DNA from: a virus
IMG/VR virus record: IMGVR_UViG_3300045131_002220
Span: 1-32,543 of that record
DNA length: 32,543 nucleotides
Direction: 5' to 3' (one strand)
Numbering within the stretch: the stretch's first letter is position 1; each line of letters opens with the position of its first letter. Shown one piece after another: positions 1-6,806 of this stretch. The notes under the pieces were generated by a model that was given only the letters and a program-made list of their open reading frames with translations, was not told the DNA's origin and searched no databases. The position numbers and the translations under genes were made by a program.

Positions 1-300
1 GATTAGTGGCGGCCGTGATCCAACTGGGGATCGGATTAGTGGCGGCGGTGATCGCGGCGGCTCGGGCGGCGGGGATCGGGTTCGTCGCTGCGTTGATTGC
101 GGCGGCCGTCTGCGAGGGAATCGGGTTCGTGGCGGCGTTGATCCAAGTGGGGATAGGATTAGTGGCGGCCGTGATCCAACTGGGGATCGGATTAGTGGCG
201 GCGGTGATCGCGGCGGCTCGGGCGGCGGGGATCGGGTTCGTCGCTGCGTTGATTGCGGCGGCCGTCTGCGAGGGAATCGGGTTTGTCGCGGCGTTGATCT
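1..300. repeat. 156-bp coding tandem repeat, left end
   Basis: A 156-bp unit starts at 1 and again at 157; the second copy diverges after about base 283 into unique sequence. Inside the unit, shorter blocks that begin GATTAGTGGCGGC or similar recur every 33 or 45 bp. Bases 1-282 are identical to 32262-32543, so the contig ends overlap. The repeat lies entirely within the minus-strand secreted repeat gene and the period is a multiple of three, so gain or loss of copies would keep the frame. Confidence 0.9.
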
Positions 301-427
301 TAATGACGGCGTTGGATTCGGCAGCGGCAGCTTTCCAGTCGGCGTAGGCTTTCGACGCCACGGTGCTGGTCTGGGCCTGGGCGACGGCGGCGATGAGGAT
401 GAGTGACACGATGGCAAACGCGCGCAT
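1..427 (-). CDS. Secreted tandem-repeat protein, N-terminal part (continues at 32543 across the contig ends)
   Basis: The reading frame starts at ATG 427-425 behind a GGAGG ribosome site and runs to base 1 without a stop. Residues 1-19 (MRAFAIVSLILIAAVAQAQ) look like a signal peptide. After about 25 further residues the protein becomes a repeat of modules of the type ITAATNPIPS. The 156-bp DNA unit encodes 52 residues in four modules of 11, 15, 15 and 11. One nucleotide of a codon is left at base 1 and two are left at 32543, so joining the ends keeps the frame; collapsing the 282-bp overlap also keeps it and gives about 259 aa. Upstream is the 430-891 gene, whose stop lies two bases before this start. 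The function is unknown. A stalk, fibre or adhesive surface protein is an inference from the signal peptide and repeats. The plus-strand open frame over the same bases is a shadow. Confidence 0.75.
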   Translation of the reverse strand, partial: MRAFAIVSLILIAAVAQAQTSTVASKAYADWKAAAAESNAVIKINAATNPIPSQTAAAINAATNPIPAARAAAITAATNPIPSWITAATNPIPTWINAATNPIPSQTAAAINAATNPIPAARAAAITAATNPIPSWITAATN

Positions 428-429
428 GG

Positions 430-891
430 TTAAGCCTCCACTTTGACGAGTTGAAAGGTGGCCTGGCCGAGTTCGTCCAGGACGACGGTGAACCGGTAGA
501 CCGTGCCGCCGGGGCCGTAAATCAGGTAGCCGTCGGGCGGCGGCTCGGGCGGCAGGGCTTCGGAATCGGCGGCGAAGATGACCAGGGCGCCGCGGCCGAA
601 CCAGTAGGGGTGGGCGTCGGCGTCGGTGACGATGATTTGATAGTCGGTCTCGCCCGCGGTGGGGAAGGCCCAGGCGGGGATGTAGATTTCCCATTCGCCG
701 GCGGTATTGAGCGCGCCCGCGTGTTTGGTGATCGGGCCGGCGAGGGTGGTGAGGTAGAACTCGACGGCCTTGGCGTCGGGATCCAGGACGGCCCGCAGGC
801 GGATCGTGAGGGAGTAGCCCTGGCCGACGTAGATCGGTCGCAAGGGGTGGTTGACGCGATCGATGTCGGTGTTGATGTCGATGGTATACAT
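430..891 (-). CDS. Distal tail/virion protein, beta-rich, unknown
   Basis: A 153-residue protein starting at ATG 891-889, three bases after the stop of the 895-1839 gene. No Shine-Dalgarno is evident, so it is probably translationally coupled. It has alternating hydrophobic strands (a YVGQGYSLTIRLRAV segment near residue 20, then EWEIYIPAWAF and YQIIVTDADAHPYW) that suggest a small beta-sandwich. A short proline-rich linker (LPPEPPPDG) near residue 114 separates a second strand-rich segment with IYGPGGTVYRFTVVLDE. It lies between tape-measure-proximal tail genes and the secreted repeat protein, so a baseplate or tail-tip role, loosely like the N-terminal domain of BppU-type proteins, is possible. 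No family is assigned. Confidence 0.7.
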   Translation of the reverse strand: MYTIDINTDIDRVNHPLRPIYVGQGYSLTIRLRAVLDPDAKAVEFYLTTLAGPITKHAGALNTAGEWEIYIPAWAFPTAGETDYQIIVTDADAHPYWFGRGALVIFAADSEALPPEPPPDGYLIYGPGGTVYRFTVVLDELGQATFQLVKVEA

Positions 892-894
892 GGT

Positions 895-1839
895 TTAACC
901 CGGGGTGGTGGTGGTGGTTGTGCTGGTCGTGGTGGTGGTGGGATCGGCGAGTACACTGGCAAAATCGACTTCTGGGATGGCGGCGACGCGCAGGTTGACG
1001 GGAGTGGAGCTGCGCTGTCCGGCACCATCCAGTAATATCGGAGAGGAGGTCGGACGCGGCGACGAGGTCTCTTCATCCTGCGCCATGGCGCGCAGGTTGC
1101 CAACTCCGGCGCAGTACCAAAAAAAACCGCAATCGACAAATGCTACATCCCACCCGATATCCACGACGGTGCCGCCAATATCGACGTCTCGTTTCATCAA
1201 TGCCAGTTCGTAGGTGAACTTGGATGCGTAGCCGTCGGGATCGTCGTACAGTTTCTCTTGTGAGATGACCAGGCGGCCGCAGTGCACGCCCACGGCCACG
1301 CCGTCGACGGTGAATGCGGCGGAGTTGACTTTGCCGGACATGGCCAGCAGGGTGGCGACGGCGGTTGATTCTTTGCGCTCGAGGCGAAACACGGGGACCG
1401 CGCGGGAGACCTGGGGAACAGACTCAAAGGGATCGCCGGCCGAATTTAAGACGGTCGCACCGCTCACGGCGTCGGTCACTAGATCGACCTGGATGTCTTG
1501 CGATGTCCAGCCGCGTGACAACTCGGCGGATCCAGGCGGCGGGCGATTTTCGCCGGGGCGCTCTTGCGTGTCGCGAGCATAAATGACTTCGACCACCCAA
1601 CGCACGCCATTGGAGTCTTCGGAAAGGCGGTAGCCGGTGACTAGCAGTTTGGCGTTGGACGGATGGGCTGCGCCGATAGCCGGCAAACCGGAGATGCTGG
1701 TCATGGATTCGGCGTCAAGCGGTGCACCAAACGCTCTCATCACCTGATATTTGCGCGTGACGCCGGTGAGGCGGTTCTTTTCGTCGATCTCCATGGTCCG
1801 GCCGGGGATCAATGTCGCGACGTTGAGTGTGTTACCCAT
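895..1839 (-). CDS. Distal tail protein with poly-threonine C-terminal tail
   Basis: A 314-residue protein, start ATG 1839-1837, overlapping the tape-measure stop by one base (TAATG). The body contains NSAGDPFESVPQV and ALSGKVN-like segments (here LLAMSGKVNSAAF). In my recollection these appear in uncharacterised minor tail proteins encoded just after tape measures; that is family-level knowledge, not a search result. The C terminus is strikingly biased: after SVLADP come twelve residues that are all Thr except one Ser, then Pro-Gly and the stop. The same kind of tail ends the tail tube protein (3855-4280) and the major capsid protein (6807-7814). It is probably a virion component at the tail tip. 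Its exact role is unknown. Confidence 0.7.
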   Translation of the reverse strand: MGNTLNVATLIPGRTMEIDEKNRLTGVTRKYQVMRAFGAPLDAESMTSISGLPAIGAAHPSNAKLLVTGYRLSEDSNGVRWVVEVIYARDTQERPGENRPPPGSAELSRGWTSQDIQVDLVTDAVSGATVLNSAGDPFESVPQVSRAVPVFRLERKESTAVATLLAMSGKVNSAAFTVDGVAVGVHCGRLVISQEKLYDDPDGYASKFTYELALMKRDVDIGGTVVDIGWDVAFVDCGFFWYCAGVGNLRAMAQDEETSSPRPTSSPILLDGAGQRSSTPVNLRVAAIPEVDFASVLADPTTTTTSTTTTTTPG

Positions 1840-3272
1840 TACACGGCCTCCAATCGATCGACGGAGCGGCTAAACGCGGAAACCCCCGCGCGGATCTCTT
1901 CGGCGATCGTGATTAGCTTGGACATGAGGCTGCCCTCTTGCCGCGCCTGGGCGGTGCTGGATGCGTAGCCGCCGGACGCCGAGGCCCCACCTACCGCAGC
2001 ACCGCCTGCAGCCGCTGCGCCGCGGTTGCCCATCTGGAGCTTGAGGGCGGCGTAAGTGCCGGCCTCGGTGAAGCTGGACTCTTTGGCTGCGTCCTTGATG
2101 GCCTTGACGGCATCGTGGGCCACGTCTTCGATCACGCCTCCGGATGCCAAGAGCGCTTGCGCCTGCACGCCCTTGCGGCCGGTAGCGATCAGTTCGTCTC
2201 GCTTGGCAAACTGCTTGTCCCAATCGATGATGTCGAACTTGAGTTTGTCGTTGCCGGTGGGGATGAGGGCTTTGAGTTCGTCTTTGAACGCGGACCCAAC
2301 CTTGCCGAGTTCGGCGGCGGCGTTGTCGGCGATCGCGCCCCAGTCAAAACCGTCGCCCTTAATTGCATTCCATATCTCCTTGCCGAAGCTGACGGCGATC
2401 GAACCGATGGACTTGAAGACTTGAACCCAGAAATTGAACACGGCGCCGAGGTAGCTTTTGACGCCGTTCCAGACCCACTCGAGAGCGCCGCGCCAATCAT
2501 CGATGAAGAAATTGATGATCTTGCGGATGTTACCGAACAGGGTTGAGAAGGCGAGCCAGATCGTGCTGACGGCCCACTTGACATTGGCGAGAGCCGTGGC
2601 CATGATCTCGCCGAAGGGCATGCCGAACGCATCCTCGAGGCCGACGACGATGGAGGCAACGGCCTGTTGCCAGGCGACCTTGCCGGTTTGGGAGGCCATC
2701 TTGAGCGCGTCGGCGGCGCGGCCGCCGGCTGCGTTGGCCGCGTCGCCGAGGGCGGGCATGGCGGCCATGACGCCAGCGAGGCCCTCGCGGAATGCGTCGG
2801 GGCCTTGGCGGACCAGCGGGGCGAGGTTGGCGCCGAGGCTGCGGCCGAACGTCTTGGCCAGTGCTTCCACACGGCCCTGCTCATCGCCAATCGCGGCGAT
2901 GGTGGCGAGGGTTTCCTCAAAACCTTTCGCCCCGGCGGCGCCGGTCTCTTTGGTCATCTTGCTGAATGCGCCAGCAAGGGAGTCCATATCGACGCCCCGG
3001 ATCCCCACTTGATCCAGCGCGCCGGCGAGCTTTTGCGCGTACTCCGCAGACACGCCCATCTGCTGCGCGCTGTCGACCACCTTGTCCATGGAGCCAATGG
3101 CGGCTTTGGCAGCGAGCGCCACGCCGGTGATCCCGAGACCGGCGGTGATCAGGCCGAGGTGACGCTTGAGCGACGAGCCGGCCTTGGCGGCGCGGCCAGC
3201 GATGGACGCAAAGGCATTTCCGGTCTGGTCTTGACCGGAAATGCCGAGCATGATCTGTGTCGCCAGTGCCAT
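1839..3272 (-). CDS. Tail tape measure protein
   Basis: A 477-residue protein at the expected position just downstream of the frameshifted tail chaperone pair. The N-terminal half is Ala/Gly-rich and helical, typical of tape measures. It starts with a segment ending in ISGQDQTGNAFASIAGRAA, then a hydrophobic stretch (LITAGLGITGVALAAKAAIG, about residues 41-60). The middle holds aromatic, membrane-active-looking segments (WAVSTIWLAFSTLFGNI, INFFIDDW, YLGAVFNFWVQVFKSIGSI). The C terminus has a glycine/alanine-rich linker followed by an amphipathic helix. Tape measures set tail length and help DNA cross the envelope; 477 residues would predict a fairly short tail. There is no evident lysozyme or peptidase domain. 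ATG at 3272 is chosen because it lies just after the chaperone fusion stop at 3277. Confidence 0.88.
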   Translation of the reverse strand: MALATQIMLGISGQDQTGNAFASIAGRAAKAGSSLKRHLGLITAGLGITGVALAAKAAIGSMDKVVDSAQQMGVSAEYAQKLAGALDQVGIRGVDMDSLAGAFSKMTKETGAAGAKGFEETLATIAAIGDEQGRVEALAKTFGRSLGANLAPLVRQGPDAFREGLAGVMAAMPALGDAANAAGGRAADALKMASQTGKVAWQQAVASIVVGLEDAFGMPFGEIMATALANVKWAVSTIWLAFSTLFGNIRKIINFFIDDWRGALEWVWNGVKSYLGAVFNFWVQVFKSIGSIAVSFGKEIWNAIKGDGFDWGAIADNAAAELGKVGSAFKDELKALIPTGNDKLKFDIIDWDKQFAKRDELIATGRKGVQAQALLASGGVIEDVAHDAVKAIKDAAKESSFTEAGTYAALKLQMGNRGAAAAGGAAVGGASASGGYASSTAQARQEGSLMSKLITIAEEIRAGVSAFSRSVDRLEAV

Positions 3273-3276
3273 CGTG

Positions 3277-3851
3277 TCACTCCCCTATGCCTAACTTCTC
3301 CAGCGTTGCGGCCATCCGGTCGAGGCCGGCCTGCCGTTCGCCCTCGCGTGCCCGGTCGATCTGCTCGGCGTACCACCCGAGCCCCCAGCTTCGGAGCGTC
3401 TCGGCCCGGTCGGGCTGTGCGCCTCCCAGGGACCGCACGGCCTCCACCAGGTCGGCGAGGGCGTGGGGCAACCAGCGGCCCAGCAGCGCCTCGCCTTCGT
3501 ATTCCCGGATCAGCTCGGTGGGGGCGGATTCGGGATCGCCTCCGCCAGCGGCGCGGGCGAAGCGCTCGAGGCGGGAGGCGTAAAATTTGCGTCGCCCGCC
3601 TTGCCGGAGGCGAACGCAAACAACTCGGCAATCGTGGCGCAATCGATCTCGTCGGTGTCAACCGGAAATCCGTCGGCGTAGCTCACGCACTCGGAGACCA
3701 CGTGCGCCATGATCTGAATCAGGCTGGCGTGATCGCCCGCGGCTTCGGCGGCGATCCCGGCGCGCACGTGGCGCCAGGGGACCGGCGTCGCGCACACGGC
3801 CACACCGTTGATCTCGGTGCGCCGTGCGGGTTTCTGAAATCGATTGGCCAT
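3277..3851 (-). CDS. Tail assembly chaperone fusion (gpGT-like), made by -1 frameshift
   Basis: The upstream frame (ATG 3851) reads through Asn-Phe at the slippery heptamer A AAT TTT. If the ribosome slips back one base, reading continues as YASRLERFARAAGGGD and ends at 3277. This gives a 191-residue product: 90 residues of the G-like frame plus 101 of the T-like frame. In lambda and most siphoviruses the gene pair between the tail tube and the tape measure makes G and G-T chaperones in this way, and these genes have exactly that position. The T-like frame has no convincing start of its own: a frame-internal start at 3642 would begin in low-quality shadow sequence. The product should bind the tape measure and recruit tube subunits, and should be absent from the mature virion. 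Confidence 0.85.
3510..3851 (-). CDS. Tail assembly chaperone (gpG-like)
   Basis: A 113-residue unshifted product starting at ATG 3851-3849, three bases after the tail tube stop. The N terminus (MANRFQKPARRTEINGVAV) is followed by a compact acidic domain containing HVVSECVSYADGFPV and the segment CATIAELFAFASG. After the slippery site the unshifted frame becomes low-complexity (PASSASPAPLAEAIPNPPPP) and stops at 3510, as expected for a frame that is only read as the short tail of the major product. It acts with the frameshifted fusion during tail assembly. Confidence 0.82.
   Translation of the reverse strand: MANRFQKPARRTEINGVAVCATPVPWRHVRAGIAAEAAGDHASLIQIMAHVVSECVSYADGFPVDTDEIDCATIAELFAFASGKAGDANFTPPASSASPAPLAEAIPNPPPPS
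3582..3588 (-). promoter_or_regulatory. -1 ribosomal frameshift slippery heptamer A AAT TTT
   Basis: On the minus strand the bases read GAC GCA AAT TTT ACG in the G-like frame, which contains the canonical X XXY YYZ heptamer AAATTTT. A -1 slip re-pairs on AAA and TTT and continues TAC GCC TCC, matching the downstream T-like frame. Two bases downstream, a GC-rich segment (plus-strand 3570-3579) is complementary, with one bulge, to 3538-3546. It could form a stimulatory stem of about nine pairs, although two bases is a closer spacing than usual. Confidence 0.85.
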
Positions 3852-3854
3852 AAC

Positions 3855-4280
3855 TTAACCTGCGGTTGTGGTTGTGGTCGTGGTCGTGGTCGTGCCGGTC
3901 GTGCCGGTCGGCACCAGCTCGCAATTCCAGACCGGGCGGCGCTCGCCGTTGACGTTCATCGTGGCGGGCTCGGCCTTGGAGAGGAAACCGGCGACGGTGG
4001 TGGAGACGGTGGCCGGGGTGGTGCCGTCGGTGTAGATCACTGAGAATGCGTAGCTCCCGGGCACGCCGACGGTGGGCGGCGTGCCGGTCTCATCGGCGAT
4101 CACAAACGGGATCGGCGTGTTCTCGGCCTGGGGCGCGGGGACTTTGACCTTGGTGACGTCGAGGAAGTCGGTGACGTCGATCGACTCCACGGTTTTGCCG
4201 TTGGGCGGCGCGGCTTCAATGACCTTGAAGGTCGTGCCGCTGATGCTGATACTGATCGATTTGCAGGCTTTCTGTGCCAT
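3855..4280 (-). CDS. Major tail (tube) protein with poly-threonine tail
   Basis: A 141-residue protein between the tail terminator and the chaperone pair, the standard place for the tube subunit. The pattern MAQKACKSISISISGTTFKV, followed by SIDVTDFLDVTKVKV and strands such as SYAFSVIYTDGTT, fits a small beta-rich tube protein. The last residues are TGTTG, then ten threonines, then Ala-Gly and the stop; the tract is coded mainly by ACC and ACG. Such a tail would project from the outer surface of each tube subunit, so it would be displayed many times. Compared with usual tube proteins of 140-250 residues it is small. The stop lies three bases before the chaperone start. Confidence 0.8.
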   Translation of the reverse strand: MAQKACKSISISISGTTFKVIEAAPPNGKTVESIDVTDFLDVTKVKVPAPQAENTPIPFVIADETGTPPTVGVPGSYAFSVIYTDGTTPATVSTTVAGFLSKAEPATMNVNGERRPVWNCELVPTGTTGTTTTTTTTTTAG

Positions 4281-4303
4281 GGCGGATCTCCTGTGTGGGT
4301 GGT

Positions 4304-4795
4304 TTAGTTGAGAGTGTTGGGTTCGTAAAAGGACAAACGAGCGCGGGCCCAGTGAAGCGGGTGCTCGATGGTGCCGGAGGAGGTGATGCGGACGGAGCGC
4401 AGCACGGCGCCGACGTTATCCGTGGCGGTCAGGGCCAGAGCGAGCAGCGCCTCGGCATTGGCGGATCCACCGCGCACGGTGAGGCCGTTGGCGGAGGCGG
4501 TGCGGGTGCTGATAACGGTTTCGTCGAGCGAGCCTTCGGCGGCGACGGAGAGGCATCCGGCGAGGAGAACCACTTCGAATGTCGCCTCGGCGGTTTCGCC
4601 GGCGGATTCGTTCTCGCCGTCGGAATAGACAAACAGGAACGGCGCGTCTTCGGCCGCGGGGAGTCCCTCGATGCCGAAGGCCTCCAGAATGACGGAGCAG
4701 CCGAGGGACCAGCCTGCGACGCAGAAATTCTTGATCGCCGTGGAAGCGGTGAGCTTATCGGCGATGTTGCGGCGTATGGTGGCGTGTGCGGTCAC
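4304..4795 (-). CDS. Tail terminator / tail completion-like protein
   Basis: A 163-residue protein, start ATG 4795, six bases after the stop of the preceding connector gene (4802). It has an alpha-beta pattern: an N-terminal helix (TAHATIRRNIADKLTA), strands with FLFVYSDGENESAGETAEATFEVVLLAG, and a C-terminal strand pair ending RARLSFYEPNTLN. The gene order connector, this gene, tail tube matches the slot of lambda gpU-like or other tail-terminator proteins, which cap the tail at the head-proximal end. Assignment rests mainly on order and size; the sequence itself is not diagnostic. Confidence 0.6.
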   Translation of the reverse strand: MTAHATIRRNIADKLTASTAIKNFCVAGWSLGCSVILEAFGIEGLPAAEDAPFLFVYSDGENESAGETAEATFEVVLLAGCLSVAAEGSLDETVISTRTASANGLTVRGGSANAEALLALALTATDNVGAVLRSVRITSSGTIEHPLHWARARLSFYEPNTLN

Positions 4796-4801
4796 GGTGT
4801 C

Positions 4802-5335
4802 TTAAAATCCCTTTTTGGCGAGTTTCTTGCCGATGATCTTGGTGGCGGCGCCCATGATCCACTTAGGGTATTCGCTGGCGACGGCGGCGGATAGCGGCTC
4901 GATCACTGGGCGCGCGGGACGCATATAGGTCGGCACAGATCCAAACTCCGGTGCGCGAATGTGTATATACTTGCGCTCCCATTTTTCAGTGGGACGCATC
5001 TCTGCCGATTGAAATGCACTGGCGATCCCTTGCATCTTATTGGGCCAGCCGACGACCTGGGTGACGCCGAGGCGATACATGACAATCTTTAGCGGATCGG
5101 CTAAATCTCCTCCGATGTCGCTTCGGCCTTTGAGCGCCACGGTGAGGGGTTGCAGAGCGGCAAACGTTGGGACACCCGCATAGCCGCCTCCGTTGCTCAT
5201 CGCATAGCGCACGCGGCGCTTAACCACGGAGGCAGCGCGGCCATTGGCTTGCATCATCTCACGGGGAAACTGCCGGCCCAACTGGTTGAGGTTGGCTCGG
5301 TCGCGTTCGGACAGCGTTATGGATAGGTTGATCAT
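4802..5335 (-). CDS. Head-tail joining protein, HK97 gp10 / virion morphogenesis-like
   Basis: A 177-residue protein starting at ATG 5335-5333, which overlaps the previous stop (ATGA). It is basic and helical at both ends. The N-terminal helix has LSERDRANLNQLGRQFPREMMQANGRAASVVKRRVRYAM, and the C terminus has YMRPARPVIEPLSAAVASEYPKW followed by a Lys-rich helix (IIGKKLAKKGF). The 'RP..R..I.P' segment before a final helix is typical of HK97 gp10-type neck proteins. It probably links the head connector to the tail terminator. The central GRSDIGGDLADPLKI region is variable and not diagnostic. Confidence 0.65.
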   Translation of the reverse strand: MINLSITLSERDRANLNQLGRQFPREMMQANGRAASVVKRRVRYAMSNGGGYAGVPTFAALQPLTVALKGRSDIGGDLADPLKIVMYRLGVTQVVGWPNKMQGIASAFQSAEMRPTEKWERKYIHIRAPEFGSVPTYMRPARPVIEPLSAAVASEYPKWIMGAATKIIGKKLAKKGF

Positions 5336-5670
5336 GATGCTTTGGCCCGGAGGTTACGGATGCAGATGCAGTGCCATGCGTCGCCGACGGACTGGACGTG
5401 GCGCACGTCGAGCGTGCCGTGATCGGTGGAGACAAACACGGCGCCGGGCGCGGGATTGAACTCGGCACGCCAGGCGTCTTTGCGAACGATGACGGTGACC
5501 TGATCGCCGGTGGCCGATTGCATCGGCGCGCCGCCGGGTCCGGGAGTCTGTCCCCACAACAGCGCGACCAGCAGGGTGTCGCGGTAGGTATGCGACGCGC
5601 CCTTGCACACCGCTTTGACAGTGTGGCGGTGGAAGGGCGACATGGCGCTGTTGGGGGGTGTGATGTCCAT
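5332..5670 (-). CDS. Head completion / head-tail adaptor protein
   Basis: A 112-residue protein. The open frame extends upstream to 5940, but that part is a shadow of the secreted protein gene. The start at ATG 5670-5668 (MDITPPNSAMSPFHRHTV) lies two bases after that gene's stop. The core (DQVTVIVRKDAWRAEF then GAVFVSTDHGTLDVRHVQSV and AWHCICIRN) has the small beta-barrel pattern of SPP1 gp16-like or FII-like adaptors. It would sit below the portal and receive the tail. The stop overlaps the next start by ATGA. Confidence 0.6.
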   Translation of the reverse strand: MDITPPNSAMSPFHRHTVKAVCKGASHTYRDTLLVALLWGQTPGPGGAPMQSATGDQVTVIVRKDAWRAEFNPAPGAVFVSTDHGTLDVRHVQSVGDAWHCICIRNLRAKAS

Positions 5671-5672
5671 GG

Positions 5673-6695
5673 TTACAGGTTGTCCGGGGGAACGTCGAGC
5701 GGCTCCTGGAGGTAGTAGCGTTCGGCCATGATCTTGACCGACGGGGAATTCGTGACCTGGGCGGAGGTGAGGGTGATCGTGTCGCCGGGGCTTAGCCACA
5801 CGTAGGAGGTCAAGACGGTCGGAACCGCGCCACTGACAAAGGAATTGGCTGTAGTTGCGGTGCCCCCCAGGCCGTAGGTGTAGGCGACGCCGAGGGTGGT
5901 GCCGGCGGGGAGGATCGTGGAGGCCGGGCGCGCGCCCCACAGCCGCCAGTGTTCGTGCGGCAGCAGCGTGCGGGTGTAGGTAGCCGGGCTTGGGAGGCGG
6001 TAGAACGTGAGCGCGGGCAGGTTGGTGACCGAGGCGCTGCGCGTGACGGTGATCGTGGCGTTGGACTCGACCCAGTAGCCGGTGGGCACGTTGGTGGAGG
6101 CAGCCGCAATGCTGAGCGTGTAGGTGTTGGTGGTCGCGCCGTCGCCGCTGATGATGACCACGGCGACGGTCTGGGTGTCGGGGGACCAGGTGCGGGTGAA
6201 CGTGAGGGTCGGGCGGTTGGTCACGCCAGCGGTGAGCGTGGCGGTGATCACACTGGCCGAGGTGACGGTCTGCGTGGAGATGGCGGACAGCGTGGCGTTG
6301 GAAAAGGCGTAGGACAGGCTGTCAATGGCCAGTGTGAGTTTGTTGGTGACGGACGCCGGCAGGATCGCGCCGACGGTGATCGCGCTGAGCAGGTAGCTTT
6401 GCGTGGCCGGAGGCGCGGCGATGGTGGTGACCGTGCCGGTCGTGGCGGCCGTGTGTGATCCGGTCGGGACGGGCAGGATGGGGCCCACCGCGACGGAGTT
6501 GAGAAAGTAGGAGGTGCCGTAGGCCGGCGCGGCGACGGCCGTGACGGTGCCGGTGGTGGCGACGGCCAGGGCCGAGTTGGTGATCGGCAGGGTGAGGGTG
6601 ACGGGTTGCGGCACCCACCCGGCGGCGAAGCTGGGACGCGCAAACAGCGCCCCGAGGAGCGCGAAGAGAAAGACTGTGGTGAGGAAGCGTTTCAT
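5673..6695 (-). CDS. Exported or virion-surface Ser/Thr-rich repeat protein
   Basis: A 340-residue protein inserted between the capsid and head-completion genes. The N terminus has two basic residues, a hydrophobic stretch (FLTTVFLFALLGALFA) and a plausible cleavage near SFAAG, i.e. a signal peptide. The rest is beta-rich and low in charge. It contains an early duplicated segment (ATTGTVTAVAAP and ATTGTVTTIAAP, each followed by a SYFL/SYLL and VGPILP/VGAILP segment) and several recurring motifs of the form VTN-x-P/L-x-L-x-F (SVTNKLTL, GVTNRPTLTF, SVTNLPALTF, QVTNSPSV). Its place in the head module suggests a decoration protein. A signal peptide is unusual for one; alternatively it is secreted and modifies the host surface. 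No family is recognised. A 111-bp leader with a strong inverted repeat precedes it. Confidence 0.6.
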   Translation of the reverse strand: MKRFLTTVFLFALLGALFARPSFAAGWVPQPVTLTLPITNSALAVATTGTVTAVAAPAYGTSYFLNSVAVGPILPVPTGSHTAATTGTVTTIAAPPATQSYLLSAITVGAILPASVTNKLTLAIDSLSYAFSNATLSAISTQTVTSASVITATLTAGVTNRPTLTFTRTWSPDTQTVAVVIISGDGATTNTYTLSIAAASTNVPTGYWVESNATITVTRSASVTNLPALTFYRLPSPATYTRTLLPHEHWRLWGARPASTILPAGTTLGVAYTYGLGGTATTANSFVSGAVPTVLTSYVWLSPGDTITLTSAQVTNSPSVKIMAERYYLQEPLDVPPDNL

Positions 6696-6720
6696 AGTGG
6701 GTGCCCTTTTCTGGGGAGAA

Positions 6721-6766
6721 GCCCCCCGCCGCCGGTTGCGAGCGAGGCGGGCTCACGGCGGGGGGC
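6721..6766 (-). promoter_or_regulatory. 11-bp inverted repeat between capsid and secreted protein genes
   Basis: GCCCCCCGCCG (6721-6731) and its exact complement CGGCGGGGGGC (6756-6766) flank a 24-base loop. It lies in the 111-base gap after the major capsid stop. There is no U-run on either strand, so it is not a standard intrinsic terminator. It could stabilise the abundant capsid mRNA 3' end or attenuate transcription into the downstream gene. Confidence 0.5.
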
Positions 6767-6806
6767 AGATACCTCTGGCGGGGTGCGGTGAGAATACCTT
6801 GGGGGA

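Noticed and set aside
1-300. CRISPR array
   Set aside because: The repeat units are directly adjacent and coding, with no variable spacers of constant length and no cas genes.
6-347. Plus-strand open frame of 113 residues (hydrophobic repeats)
   Set aside because: It is the antisense of the tandem-repeat gene. The minus strand has a signal peptide, an in-frame unique C terminus and standard overlaps with neighbours.
895-4000. Diversity-generating retroelement signatures near the Thr-coding tracts
   Set aside because: No reverse transcriptase and no template/variable repeat pair with adenine-specific changes were seen. The tracts are simple ACC/ACG runs.
2667-4043. Long plus-strand open frame antisense to the tape measure and chaperones
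   Set aside because: GC-rich sequence gives long antisense frames. The minus-strand genes have family features, ribosome sites and coupled starts.
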